From the NCBI GenBank assembly GCA_017642535.1, contig JAGCOW010000027.1:1-39341 (forward strand): 39,341 bases of DNA. Direction: 5' to 3'. Under the pieces are notes generated by a model. The model searched no databases, was not told where the DNA came from, and saw only the letters and a program-made list of their open reading frames with translations. The stretch is from Bacteroidales bacterium. GTDB lineage: Bacteria; Bacteroidota; Bacteroidia; Bacteroidales; UBA1715. Both the position numbers and the translations under genes were made by a program. Below, piece after piece: positions 16,673 to 24,655 of the stretch; positions within the stretch are counted from its first letter, which is position 1, and each line of letters starts with the position of its first letter.

Positions 16673-18487
16673 ATGCGACAATTAGAGTTACTTTCTCCGG
16701 CGAAAAATCTGCAGGTTTGCATAGCCGCCATCAACCATGGCGCCGACGCCGTGTACATTGGCGGACCGGCATTTGGAGCACGGAGTGCCGCCACAAACTC
16801 AATTGACGATATTTCCACGTTGATACAATATGCCCACCAATTTAATGTGAAGGTGTATGTCGCATTCAACACATTATTATATGATGACGAACTGGAACGG
16901 GCGATTGAAATTGCTCATAAACTCTATGATATTCACGCCGATGCACTTATCATTCAAGATTTAGGTTTGTTGCAATGTGATTTGCCTCCCATTGCTCTTC
17001 ACGCAAGTACGCAACTCAATAATCGTACGCCCGAAAAGGTTGATTTTCTTGAAAAAATCGGCTTTTCGCAAGTGGTTCTTGCTCGTGAGTTGAATCTTAC
17101 TCAAATAAAGGCCATTGCTGAAAAAACTACCGTTCCGTTGGAATTTTTCATTCACGGGGCGTTGTGCGTGTGTTACAGCGGTCAATGCTATATGAGCGAA
17201 TATGCTACGGGACGAAGTGGCAACCGAGGTGAATGTGCCCAAATGTGCCGTCATAAATATACCTTGCAAGGATTGGGCGAAGCTCGCGAAGGGTATTTCT
17301 TGTCAACAAAAGATATGTGCCTGGAACATCGACTCGAAGATTTGATTTCTGCAGGAATTTCGAGTTTCAAGATAGAAGGTCGCTTGAAAGACGAAAACTA
17401 TGTGAAAAACGTGACGGCATTTTATCGAAAGAAATTAGACGCCATAATCGCAAAACGCACTGATTTACAACGCAGTTCGACGGGAATTTGTACTCCTCCA
17501 TTTACTCCCGATATTAATAAAACCTTTACTCGAGGTTACACAGAGTATTATATTGAAAAACAACAAAATAAGGTTGCAAATATTCGTTCCCCAAAATCGC
17601 AAGGCGAATATCTCGGTAAAGTTGTAGAATCTAATGAAACTGCTTCGCAACGAGGGAAAAATTTCATAAAAATAAAAACCACCACACTGTTACATAATGG
17701 CGACGGACTCTGTTTTTATGATTCAAACGGCGAATTGACTGGCGTTCAAATCAATGGAACAAACGAAGGGAAAATTGTGCTTAACAAAAACGTCCACATT
17801 CCCGTGGGAACAGAGATATGGCGAAATGTTGATGTGGATTTTCAAAAACAACTTGAATCAAGCAATCAAGGACGGAAATTGCCGGTAAAGGCAGTATTCC
17901 GCTCAAATGAGTTGCACTATTCCTTAACGCTTTCGGATGCGGCAGGAAACACTGCAACAATAGAAAAAACGGCGTTGGAGATCGCAAAAAATCAAAACAA
18001 ACAAAGAGAAACGATTACGTCGCAAGTGGCAAAAATGGGTGACAGCATATTTTTATTTTCAGGACTGGAATTCGAAGGAACCAACGTGCCGTTCATTCCC
18101 ATTGCCGACATCAATTCATTGCGACGCGAAACGTGTGATTTATTGCGGACAAAAATCATTGAATCCGTAGAGACGTTGCGCGCAACGTCTCTACAACAAA
18201 CTACGGCGCAATATCCAATGACTGAACCCCACGATTTCCGCCTAAACGTGGCAAACCAAAAAGCTGTGGAATTTTTCCATCAGCACGGTGTTGAGGTCTC
18301 ACAACGGGCATTTGAATGCCAACATCGTGAAAATGTGCCACTTATGACCACAAAATATTGCATTCGCTACCAACTTGGAGCATGCAAAAAAGGAAACGCC
18401 GAACCATTGTTTTTATCCGACAAATCACATTCGTTCCGTGTGGAATTTGACTGTGACAAATGCGAAATGAATATATTTTCACTGTAA
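16673..18487 (+). CDS. Peptidase U32 family protein, RlhA/YdcP-like
   Basis: At 604 residues with a C-terminal extension, this resembles the long U32 proteins such as E. coli RlhA (YdcP), which hydroxylates C2501 of 23S rRNA, rather than the short TrhP or UbiU/UbiV. The family signature EFFIHGALCVCYSGQCYMSE lies at about 157-176, and conserved cysteines C165, C172, C188 and C192 could hold an Fe-S cluster, as shown for UbiU/UbiV. The rRNA role is inferred from length and family; collagenase activity, the old annotation, is less likely. Residues 499-507 (VETLRATSL) are encoded by a 28-bp dispersed palindrome (18167-18194) lying in frame in a linker. Confidence 0.88.
   Translation: MRQLELLSPAKNLQVCIAAINHGADAVYIGGPAFGARSAATNSIDDISTLIQYAHQFNVKVYVAFNTLLYDDELERAIEIAHKLYDIHADALIIQDLGLLQCDLPPIALHASTQLNNRTPEKVDFLEKIGFSQVVLARELNLTQIKAIAEKTTVPLEFFIHGALCVCYSGQCYMSEYATGRSGNRGECAQMCRHKYTLQGLGEAREGYFLSTKDMCLEHRLEDLISAGISSFKIEGRLKDENYVKNVTAFYRKKLDAIIAKRTDLQRSSTGICTPPFTPDINKTFTRGYTEYYIEKQQNKVANIRSPKSQGEYLGKVVESNETASQRGKNFIKIKTTTLLHNGDGLCFYDSNGELTGVQINGTNEGKIVLNKNVHIPVGTEIWRNVDVDFQKQLESSNQGRKLPVKAVFRSNELHYSLTLSDAAGNTATIEKTALEIAKNQNKQRETITSQVAKMGDSIFLFSGLEFEGTNVPFIPIADINSLRRETCDLLRTKIIESVETLRATSLQQTTAQYPMTEPHDFRLNVANQKAVEFFHQHGVEVSQRAFECQHRENVPLMTTKYCIRYQLGACKKGNAEPLFLSDKSHSFRVEFDCDKCEMNIFSL
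18167..18194. repeat. Family 1 palindrome inside the U32 coding sequence
   Basis: A perfect 14+14 bp palindrome, GTAGAGACGTTGCG and its complement. It starts exactly on a codon boundary (codon 499) and keeps the frame open. Confidence 0.85.
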
Positions 18488-18532
18488 CATTTCGTAATTC
18501 CTCATTTTTAATTCTTAATTTTCAAAAAATAC

Positions 18533-18540
18533 TATATTTG
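18533..18540 (+). promoter_or_regulatory. -7 element TATATTTG for leuB
   Basis: A perfect TAnnTTTG match 22 bp before ATG 18563. Confidence 0.7.
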
Positions 18541-18562
18541 CCGTGACTTAAAAACAAAAACA

Positions 18563-19624
18563 ATGAAAGCAAAAATAGCAGTTCTTCCAGGTGATGGTAT
18601 CGGACCAGAAATCATGGAACAAGGTGTGGCCGTTATGCAGGCCATCTGTAAAAAATTCGGACATGAATTTTCATATGAGTACGCAATTTGCGGTGCAGAC
18701 GCAATCGATAAAGTTGGCGACCCATTCCCAGAGGAAACATTTAAAGTGTGTATGGATGCCGACGCAGTTTTATTCGCATCGGTAGGTGACCCAAAATTCG
18801 ACAACAATCCTGCTGCAAAAGTTCGTCCAGAACAAGGTTTGTTGGCAATGCGTAAGAAACTTGGCTTGTTCGCAAACATCCGTCCTGTTGAAACATTCGA
18901 CTGCTTGGTTCACAAATCTCCACTGAAAGAAGAATTGGTGAAAGGTGCAGATTTCATTTGTATTCGTGAATTGACAGGCGGTATGTACTTCGGCGAAAAG
19001 AAAGAAGGCGACGATGTGGCATACGACACGAACTACTATACTCGCAAAGAGGTTGAAAGAATCCTGAAAGTTGCATACGAATATGCTCGCAAACGTCGTA
19101 AACACTTGACGGTGGTTGACAAGGCCAACGTGTTGGCTTCGAGCCGTTTGTGGAGAAAAATCGCTCAGGAAATGGCTCCTCAATATCCTGACGTTACAAC
19201 TGATTTTATGTACGTTGACAACGCTGCAATGCGTATGATTCAAGAGCCGAAGTTCTTCGACGTGATGGTTACCGAAAATACGTTTGGTGATATTCTTACC
19301 GACGAAGGTTCTTGTATTACGGGTTCTATGGGCTTGTTGCCATCGGCTTCTACTGGCGAACATACTCCTGTATTTGAACCAATTCACGGTAGCTGGCCAC
19401 AGGCAAAAGGTTTGAATATTGCTAACCCGTTGGCTCAAATCCTTTCGGTTGCAATGTTGTTTGAATATTTCGACTTGAAAGAAGAAGGAACATTAATCCG
19501 CAAGGCAGTAAATGCTTCGTTGGACGCAAACGTACGCACTCCTGAAATCCAAGTTGAAGGTGGAGCAAAATATGGCACGAAAGAAGTCGGTGCTTGGATT
19601 GTTTCTTATATTGAAAAAGCATAG
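18563..19624 (+). CDS. leuB: 3-isopropylmalate dehydrogenase
   Basis: Oxidatively decarboxylates 3-isopropylmalate to 2-oxoisocaproate with NAD+ in leucine synthesis. At 353 residues it is full length. It begins with [13 protein letters not shown] and has substrate-binding [16 protein letters not shown] and [10 protein letters not shown]. It also has catalytic Lys in VDKANVL, Asp residues in YVDNAAM and [10 protein letters not shown], and the adenine-binding [14 protein letters not shown]. The rest of the leu operon is not adjacent. It is followed 46 bp later by asnS in the same direction. Confidence 0.96.
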   Translation: MKAKIAVLPGDGIGPEIMEQGVAVMQAICKKFGHEFSYEYAICGADAIDKVGDPFPEETFKVCMDADAVLFASVGDPKFDNNPAAKVRPEQGLLAMRKKLGLFANIRPVETFDCLVHKSPLKEELVKGADFICIRELTGGMYFGEKKEGDDVAYDTNYYTRKEVERILKVAYEYARKRRKHLTVVDKANVLASSRLWRKIAQEMAPQYPDVTTDFMYVDNAAMRMIQEPKFFDVMVTENTFGDILTDEGSCITGSMGLLPSASTGEHTPVFEPIHGSWPQAKGLNIANPLAQILSVAMLFEYFDLKEEGTLIRKAVNASLDANVRTPEIQVEGGAKYGTKEVGAWIVSYIEKA

Positions 19625-19670
19625 TTTTCAATCTTCGTAGAGAAGATTTGTTGATGATAAAAGTACGAAA

Positions 19671-21113
19671 ATGGCAAGTAGAACTGAGATAAAGGCACTT
19701 TTGCAGGCAACAGAGCTTGATGTGAAAGTGGTTGTAAAAGGTTGGGTAAAAAATTTTAGAGGCAATAGTTTTGTGATGTTTGTCGCTTTAAACGACGGCT
19801 CTTCATTACAAAATATCCAAATCGTTTTCAATGTAGAAAATTTCGATGCGGCTGAACTGAAGAAAATCACTGTTGGCTGCTCGTTGAGTGTTGAAGGTAC
19901 GTTGAAGGCGTCGGAAGGCAAGGGACAACGTGTTGAGGTTCTTGCTGAAAAGTTCGAGGTTCTTGGACTTTGCAACCCCGACGAATATCCTATTCAGCCA
20001 AAGAAACACTCGCTGGAATTTCTTCGTGAAAATGCTCACTTGCGTTTTCGTACCAACTTGTTCGGTGCCATTATGCGTGTGCGTCACAGCATGATTTACG
20101 CAATCCACACATTCTTTACGGAACGTGGATTCTACAACATACACACGCCACTCATTACGGGTTCCGACTGCGAAGGAGCAGGCGAAATGTTCCAAGTTAC
20201 GACATTGGACTTGAACAATCCTCCAAAAACCGAAGATGGCAAAATCGACTATTCCGAAGATTTCTTTGGAAAGATGACCAACCTCACCGTTTCTGGTCAG
20301 TTGGAGGTTGAGTTGGCTTGTATGGCATTGTCGAAAGTATATACGTTCGGACCAACGTTCCGTGCCGAAAACTCAAATACCACGCGTCACTTGGCTGAAT
20401 TCTGGATGATAGAACCAGAAATCGCTTTCGCCGACATCAACGACGATATGGATATTGCAGAAGAATTTCTCAAATATCTTATCCAATATGCTCTTGACCA
20501 TTGTCGCGAAGATTTGGAATTCTTGCAGGATCGCCTGATTCAGGAGGAAAAATCAAAACCACAGGCAGAACGTTCTATGCCATTGATTGAAAAATTACAA
20601 TTCGTCTTGGCAAATGATTTCCAAAGACTTACCTACACTGAGGCAATCGATATTCTGAAGAATTCTAAGCCAAATCAAAAGGGTCAGTTCAAATATAAAA
20701 TTGAAGGATTTGGTGCCGATTTGCAAAGCGAACACGAACGTTATCTGGTGGAAAAACATTTCAAGAAACCTGTGATTTTGACGGGGTATCCTAAGGAAAT
20801 CAAGGCATTCTACATGAAACAAAATCCTGACGGCAAGACTGTTGCCGCAATGGATATCTTGTTCCCTGGCATTGGCGAAATTATTGGCGGTTCGGAACGT
20901 GAGGCCGATTATGATAAATTATACAAACGTATCGAGGAATTGAACATTCCTATGAAAGATATGTGGTGGTACCTCGACACTCGTCGCTTTGGTGCCGTGC
21001 CCCACTCTGGCTTCGGTCTTGGTTTTGAACGATTGATGTTGTTTGTAACGGGAATGACTAACATTCGTGATGTGATTCCATTCCCTCGTTATCCAAAATC
21101 TGCTGAATTTTAA
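19671..21113 (+). CDS. asnS: Asparaginyl-tRNA synthetase
   Basis: Charges tRNA-Asn with asparagine. It is a class IIb synthetase of 480 residues. The N-terminal OB-fold ([20 protein letters not shown]) binds the anticodon. Motif 2 is in [20 protein letters not shown] and motif 3 is [16 protein letters not shown]. The C-terminal [13 protein letters not shown] is typical for AsnS rather than AspS. The stop overlaps the next start by one base (TAATG). Confidence 0.97.
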   Translation: MASRTEIKALLQATELDVKVVVKGWVKNFRGNSFVMFVALNDGSSLQNIQIVFNVENFDAAELKKITVGCSLSVEGTLKASEGKGQRVEVLAEKFEVLGLCNPDEYPIQPKKHSLEFLRENAHLRFRTNLFGAIMRVRHSMIYAIHTFFTERGFYNIHTPLITGSDCEGAGEMFQVTTLDLNNPPKTEDGKIDYSEDFFGKMTNLTVSGQLEVELACMALSKVYTFGPTFRAENSNTTRHLAEFWMIEPEIAFADINDDMDIAEEFLKYLIQYALDHCREDLEFLQDRLIQEEKSKPQAERSMPLIEKLQFVLANDFQRLTYTEAIDILKNSKPNQKGQFKYKIEGFGADLQSEHERYLVEKHFKKPVILTGYPKEIKAFYMKQNPDGKTVAAMDILFPGIGEIIGGSEREADYDKLYKRIEELNIPMKDMWWYLDTRRFGAVPHSGFGLGFERLMLFVTGMTNIRDVIPFPRYPKSAEF

Positions 21114-21550
21114 TGGGCAAAGAACTCGAATTTGTAAGCAAGATCACCAAAAACGCTTGCCAAGACCATCAATTGTTTGATTTCATTTCTGATTTCAGAA
21201 ACTTGTCTGCGTTGTTGCCCAACGATGTGAAAGAGAAAGTTTCAGTAACCGAGAGCACAATTACAATTCAAGCAATGGCGTCTATGAGCTTGACGTTATC
21301 GATTCTTGAAAAAGATCCGTACAAAACGCTCAAAATAGGTACGACAGGAAACGAGATGTTTCGTCTCTGGGTTCAACTAAAACAGATTGCTCCGTACGAC
21401 ACGAGAATACGCATCACGCTCCGCGCCGACATTCCGCTTATGGCAAGACCTATGCTTAAAAAGCAGCGACTGCAAGATTTTGTCGATAATCTTGCCATAG
21501 CCCTTGCACAAATACCTGCATCAACGTTTCAAGGAAATCAATTCAATTGA
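21113..21550 (+). CDS. SRPBCC-like small protein, unknown function
   Basis: 145 residues, translationally coupled to asnS by a TAATG overlap. The pattern (FVSKITKN..Q..FDFISDFRNLSALLP, then alternating beta strands, then a C-terminal helix LQDFVDNLAIALAQIP) resembles the START/SRPBCC ligand-binding fold. No catalytic residues can be named. In Bacteroidota such proteins are usually annotated as SRPBCC family or polyketide cyclase-like; ligand and role are unknown. Confidence 0.75.
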   Translation: MGKELEFVSKITKNACQDHQLFDFISDFRNLSALLPNDVKEKVSVTESTITIQAMASMSLTLSILEKDPYKTLKIGTTGNEMFRLWVQLKQIAPYDTRIRITLRADIPLMARPMLKKQRLQDFVDNLAIALAQIPASTFQGNQFN

Positions 21551-21572
21551 TTACAATTATCACGTCACGGCA

Positions 21573-21600
21573 GTAGAGACGTGCCATGGCGCGTTTCTAC
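21573..21600. repeat. Family 1 palindrome between convergent genes
   Basis: 28-bp GTAGAGACGTGCC ATGGCGCG TTTCTAC form, located between the 3' ends of the SRPBCC-like gene and the methyltransferase gene, where it could act as a hairpin for both transcripts. Confidence 0.8.
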
Positions 21601-21627
21601 GACAAACGTCAGGGTACGAAAATCTGT

Positions 21628-22179
21628 TTATTGAAATCGCAACTGTTTCACCGCCTCCCACAATATAATTCCGCAGGTTACGGAAACATTGAAAGAATGT
21701 TTGGTGCCATATTGTGGTATTTCAAGGCAAACGTCGCTTTGGGCTATAACCTCATCGGCTACGCCATTCACTTCGTTACCGAACACAAAAGCGTATTTCT
21801 TATCTTTTTCAATACGAAAATCTTGGAGCATAGTGCTATTTTCGGCTTGTTCAACCGAAACAATCTCGTAACCCGACGTTTTCAATTCTTGTAACGCCTC
21901 GGTCGTTTCATTGAAATGTTTCCATGGAACGGAAAGTTGTGCTCCGAGAGCCGTTTTCTGTAATTCCTTATTTGGCGGAACGCACGTTATGCCACACAAA
22001 TATACGGCTTCAACCCGAAGCGAGTCTCCTGTGCGAAATGCAGAACCCACGTTGCTTGCACTGCGAATGTTATCCAACACAATGACAATCGGGTGTTTTT
22101 CGGCTGCCTTGTATTCTTCGGGAGAAATTCTTTGCAATTCCTCCGTTTGCAGTTTTCTATAATTTCCGTTCGATGACAT
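21628..22179 (-). CDS. TrmH/SpoU-family RNA methyltransferase
   Basis: A SPOUT-class enzyme that uses S-adenosylmethionine, probably to 2'-O-methylate tRNA or rRNA. 183 residues. Motif 1 is NIRSASNVGSAFRT (37-50), motif 2 is FVFGNEVNGV (131-140) and motif 3 is IPQYGTKHSFNVSVTCGIIL (154-173). Motif 3 carries SFNVSVT where SLNVSVA is more common. The target nucleotide cannot be assigned. The start overlaps the end of the upstream small secreted-protein gene by 23 bp. Confidence 0.92.
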   Translation of the reverse strand: MSSNGNYRKLQTEELQRISPEEYKAAEKHPIVIVLDNIRSASNVGSAFRTGDSLRVEAVYLCGITCVPPNKELQKTALGAQLSVPWKHFNETTEALQELKTSGYEIVSVEQAENSTMLQDFRIEKDKKYAFVFGNEVNGVADEVIAQSDVCLEIPQYGTKHSFNVSVTCGIILWEAVKQLRFQ

Positions 22180-22555
22180 AGGATTTCACGCGTATTTTAT
22201 CTTGGTCGAAAATGTCGATTATGTATTTGCCGTCGAATGTTCCCTTTATGTCCAAGAAAATCACATTGTCGTCGAAGTCACGAGTGTATAATTTTGTATA
22301 ACCACGACGGAACACCAAATACATCCCTTTGGGATTCGTGGCGGTCAAACGGATGGCATTTGATTCAGGAATAACCACGCAGGTAAACTCACAGTTTAAA
22401 CTATCTTCGGTAAAGGTTTCTTCAACAGCAATGGTACCGAGAGGATTCCCAACTTCAAGTTCTTCGGGATTACGGACATTGTTGCCTGCCGTGATTTGTG
22501 CGTGTGCCGCAACGATACACAGACATGATGCGATAAGAACAATAATTTTTTTCAT
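22157..22555 (-). CDS. Small secreted beta-rich protein, unknown function
   Basis: 132 residues with a signal peptide (MKKIIVLIASCLCIVAAHAQ). The remainder is predicted beta-rich with a repeated 'G.Y.....' pattern (NPKGMYLVFRRGYTKLY, GTFDGKYIIDIF). I recognise no family with certainty; a DUF3244-like periplasmic fold is possible. It overlaps the TrmH-type gene downstream by 23 bp. Upstream are three tandem palindromes and then dxs; I see no TAnnTTTG element directly in front of it. Confidence 0.7.
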   Translation of the reverse strand: MKKIIVLIASCLCIVAAHAQITAGNNVRNPEELEVGNPLGTIAVEETFTEDSLNCEFTCVVIPESNAIRLTATNPKGMYLVFRRGYTKLYTRDFDDNVIFLDIKGTFDGKYIIDIFDQDKIRVKSYVIERKL

Positions 22556-22571
22556 AACTCTATTTTTTGTT

Positions 22572-22599
22572 GTAGAGACGTAGCGCGCTACGTCTCTAC
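22572..22599. repeat. Family 1 palindrome, copy 1 of a tandem triplet
   Basis: A perfect 28-bp palindrome, GTAGAGACGTAGCG and its complement. Confidence 0.85.
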
Positions 22600-22618
22600 C
22601 TGATTATTCGTCATTTTT

Positions 22619-22647
22619 GTAGAGACGCCACATTGTGACGTCTCTAC
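22619..22647. repeat. Family 1 palindrome, copy 2 of a tandem triplet
   Basis: A 29-bp variant with the same GTAGAGACG/CGTCTCTAC arms and a different centre containing CACATTGTG. Confidence 0.8.
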
Positions 22648-22664
22648 AGGTTGTTCGATTTGTT

Positions 22665-22692
22665 GTAGAGACGTGCCATGGCGCGTCTCTAC
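22665..22692. repeat. Family 1 palindrome, copy 3 of a tandem triplet
   Basis: A 28-bp copy with centre GTGCCATGGCGC, ending 4 bp from the dxs stop codon. Confidence 0.85.
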
Positions 22693-22695
22693 AGA

Positions 22696-24582
22696 TTATT
22701 CCATTTCGTTTTCAATACACGTTACTATTCCATCAAAATCGATGCCACACATTTTATATAATTCCTGTTGCGTTCCGTGAGGAACAAAGGCATCGTCGAT
22801 ACCTAAACGTATCACCTTGCCGGAAAATTGTGTTCCCTGCAACGTTTCGAGCACGGCAGAACCAAATCCGCCGGCAAGAATGCCGTCTTCAACTGTAATG
22901 ATTGTCTGGTATGATTTTGCGATGTTTCGCACCAATTCAGTATCGATGGGTTTTACCCAACGCATGTTGTACACACCTGCCATTTTGCCTTTCTCGGTGT
23001 AAACCTTGTCGGCGGCTTTTAGTGCAGTGTTGCCCACGTGACCGATGGTCAGAACTGCCACATTCTCGCCTTCACGCAGACATTCGCCCTTGCCCACGGG
23101 GAGCAAGGTCATTTCCTGTCGCCATTTCAAAAATTCGCCGTTGCCACGAGGATAACGAATAGCAAAGGGACTTGGCGTGGAATAGGCCGTAAACATCATA
23201 TTGCGAAGCTCTATTTCGTTCAGCGGAGCAGCAACAATCATATTGGGAATCGCACGCATATAGGGAATGTCGAACATACCATGGTGCGTCACGCCGTCGG
23301 CACCAACAAGACCGGCACGGTCAAGACAGAAAATCACGTGAAGATTTTGAATTGCCACGTCGTGAATCACTTGGTCGTAGGCACGTTGCATAAACGACGA
23401 GTAAATGTTGCAGAATGGAATCATCCCTTCCTTCGCCATTCCCGCCGACATAGTAACGGCGTGTTGCTCGGCAATACCCACGTCGAACGCTCGTTCGGGC
23501 ATGGCACGCATCAAAATGTTCATCGAACAACCTGTTGCCATTGCTGGCGTGACGCCCATTACACGAGCGTCCTTCTGTGCCAGTTCCAACAACGTTTCGC
23601 CAAACACTTCCTGATATTTTGGAGGAATCGTGTCCTTGTCGGGCAGAGGAATCATCTCGCCTGTGGTTTTGTCGAACTTGCGTGGAGCGTGCCACTCGGT
23701 CTGCTCCTCTTCGGCTGGCTTGAAACCCTTGCCTTTTTGCGTACGGATATGCAAGATTTTAGGACCAGGAATTTTCTGAATATCCTGTAACGTTCGTGTC
23801 AGTTGAAAAACGTTATGACCGTCGAGCGGACCAAAATAACGGAATCCCAAGGATTCAAAAAGGTTACTTTCCTTGAAAAACAACGATTTCAAGCCACGAC
23901 CCATTTTCTTGAACATTTCACGCAAATCGGGACCGAACTGGCTCAACTTGGCAGAGAAATTCCACGTCTTGTCACGAAATTTATTGTACGACGGCGATGT
24001 TATCACATCAATCAGATATTGGTGCAATCCGCCCACGTTGGCATCAATGGCCATATCGTTGTCGTTGAGGATGACAAGAATGTTTGCCTTGCTTCCGCCG
24101 GCATAGTCGAGTGCCTCGAACGCCTCGCCACCCGTCAGTGCACCGTCGCCGATAACCGCCACAATCTGACGATTTTCGCCCTTTGCCTTGGCAGCGAGAG
24201 CCATTCCCACCGCGGCAGAAATAGAAATGGAGGCGTGTCCCGCGATAAAACTGTCGTACTCGCTTTCCTGCGGGTTCGGAAAACCAGAAAGGCCGCCAAA
24301 TTTCCTATTTGTCGGGAAAACTTTTTTTCGGCCCGTAATAATCTTGTGGCCGTATGCCTGATGCCCCACGTCCCAGATTATCCTGTCTTCGGGCGTGTTG
24401 AACGCATAGTGGAGCGCCACGGTAAGTTCCACCGTACCCAAACTTGCACCAAAATGTCCCGGATTTCGGCTACTCTCGTCAATAATGAAATCACGCAATT
24501 CCTTGCACACCTGCGGCAATTGCTCAATTTTCAATTGTCGCAAATCGGAAGGGACTTCTATATGGTCGAGTAAACTTTCCAC
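22696..24582 (-). CDS. dxs: 1-deoxy-D-xylulose-5-phosphate synthase
   Basis: Thiamine-diphosphate enzyme that condenses pyruvate and glyceraldehyde-3-phosphate in the first step of the MEP pathway. The start is taken as GTG 24582 (628 residues, beginning M-ESLLDHIEVPSDLRQL), because the -7 element at 24602-24609 lies inside the longer frame that reaches 24699. The ThDP-binding GDGALTGGEAFEALDYAG with LNDNDMAID, the transketolase-like DVGIAEQHAV and HGMFDIPYMRAIPNM are visible. A GAAAAAAGG stretch precedes GTG. The pathway's last enzyme, ispH, is also in this window but in a different operon. Confidence 0.95.
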   Translation of the reverse strand: MESLLDHIEVPSDLRQLKIEQLPQVCKELRDFIIDESSRNPGHFGASLGTVELTVALHYAFNTPEDRIIWDVGHQAYGHKIITGRKKVFPTNRKFGGLSGFPNPQESEYDSFIAGHASISISAAVGMALAAKAKGENRQIVAVIGDGALTGGEAFEALDYAGGSKANILVILNDNDMAIDANVGGLHQYLIDVITSPSYNKFRDKTWNFSAKLSQFGPDLREMFKKMGRGLKSLFFKESNLFESLGFRYFGPLDGHNVFQLTRTLQDIQKIPGPKILHIRTQKGKGFKPAEEEQTEWHAPRKFDKTTGEMIPLPDKDTIPPKYQEVFGETLLELAQKDARVMGVTPAMATGCSMNILMRAMPERAFDVGIAEQHAVTMSAGMAKEGMIPFCNIYSSFMQRAYDQVIHDVAIQNLHVIFCLDRAGLVGADGVTHHGMFDIPYMRAIPNMIVAAPLNEIELRNMMFTAYSTPSPFAIRYPRGNGEFLKWRQEMTLLPVGKGECLREGENVAVLTIGHVGNTALKAADKVYTEKGKMAGVYNMRWVKPIDTELVRNIAKSYQTIITVEDGILAGGFGSAVLETLQGTQFSGKVIRLGIDDAFVPHGTQQELYKMCGIDFDGIVTCIENEME

Positions 24583-24601
24583 TACACCTTTTTTCAACTC
24601 A

Positions 24602-24609
24602 CAAAAGTA
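24602..24609 (-). promoter_or_regulatory. -7 element TACTTTTG for dxs
   Basis: A perfect match on the minus strand, 20 bp upstream of GTG 24582. It decides the start codon. Confidence 0.65.
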
Positions 24610-24629
24610 CAAATTTCGAAATATTTTCG

Positions 24630-24637
24630 TATGTTTG
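24630..24637 (+). promoter_or_regulatory. -7 element TATGTTTG for the Bor-like lipoprotein
   Basis: A perfect TAnnTTTG match 18 bp before ATG 24656, divergent from dxs. Confidence 0.65.
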
Positions 24638-24655
24638 TGAAATAATATATGCATT

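Noticed and set aside
16673..18487. U32 protein as a collagenase-type peptidase
   Set aside because: Characterised U32 members of this kind (RlhA, TrhP, UbiU/UbiV) are hydroxylation factors, so the peptidase name is historical.
18770..19438. 222-codon minus-strand ORF opposite leuB
   Set aside because: Antisense shadow; the leuB frame carries all family motifs.
22572..22692. Tandem palindromes as a CRISPR array
   Set aside because: The units are self-complementary, spacing is irregular (19 and 17 bp), there are only three units and no cas genes, and identical elements are dispersed elsewhere.
23038..23790. 250-codon plus-strand ORF opposite dxs
   Set aside because: Antisense shadow of dxs with no domain pattern.
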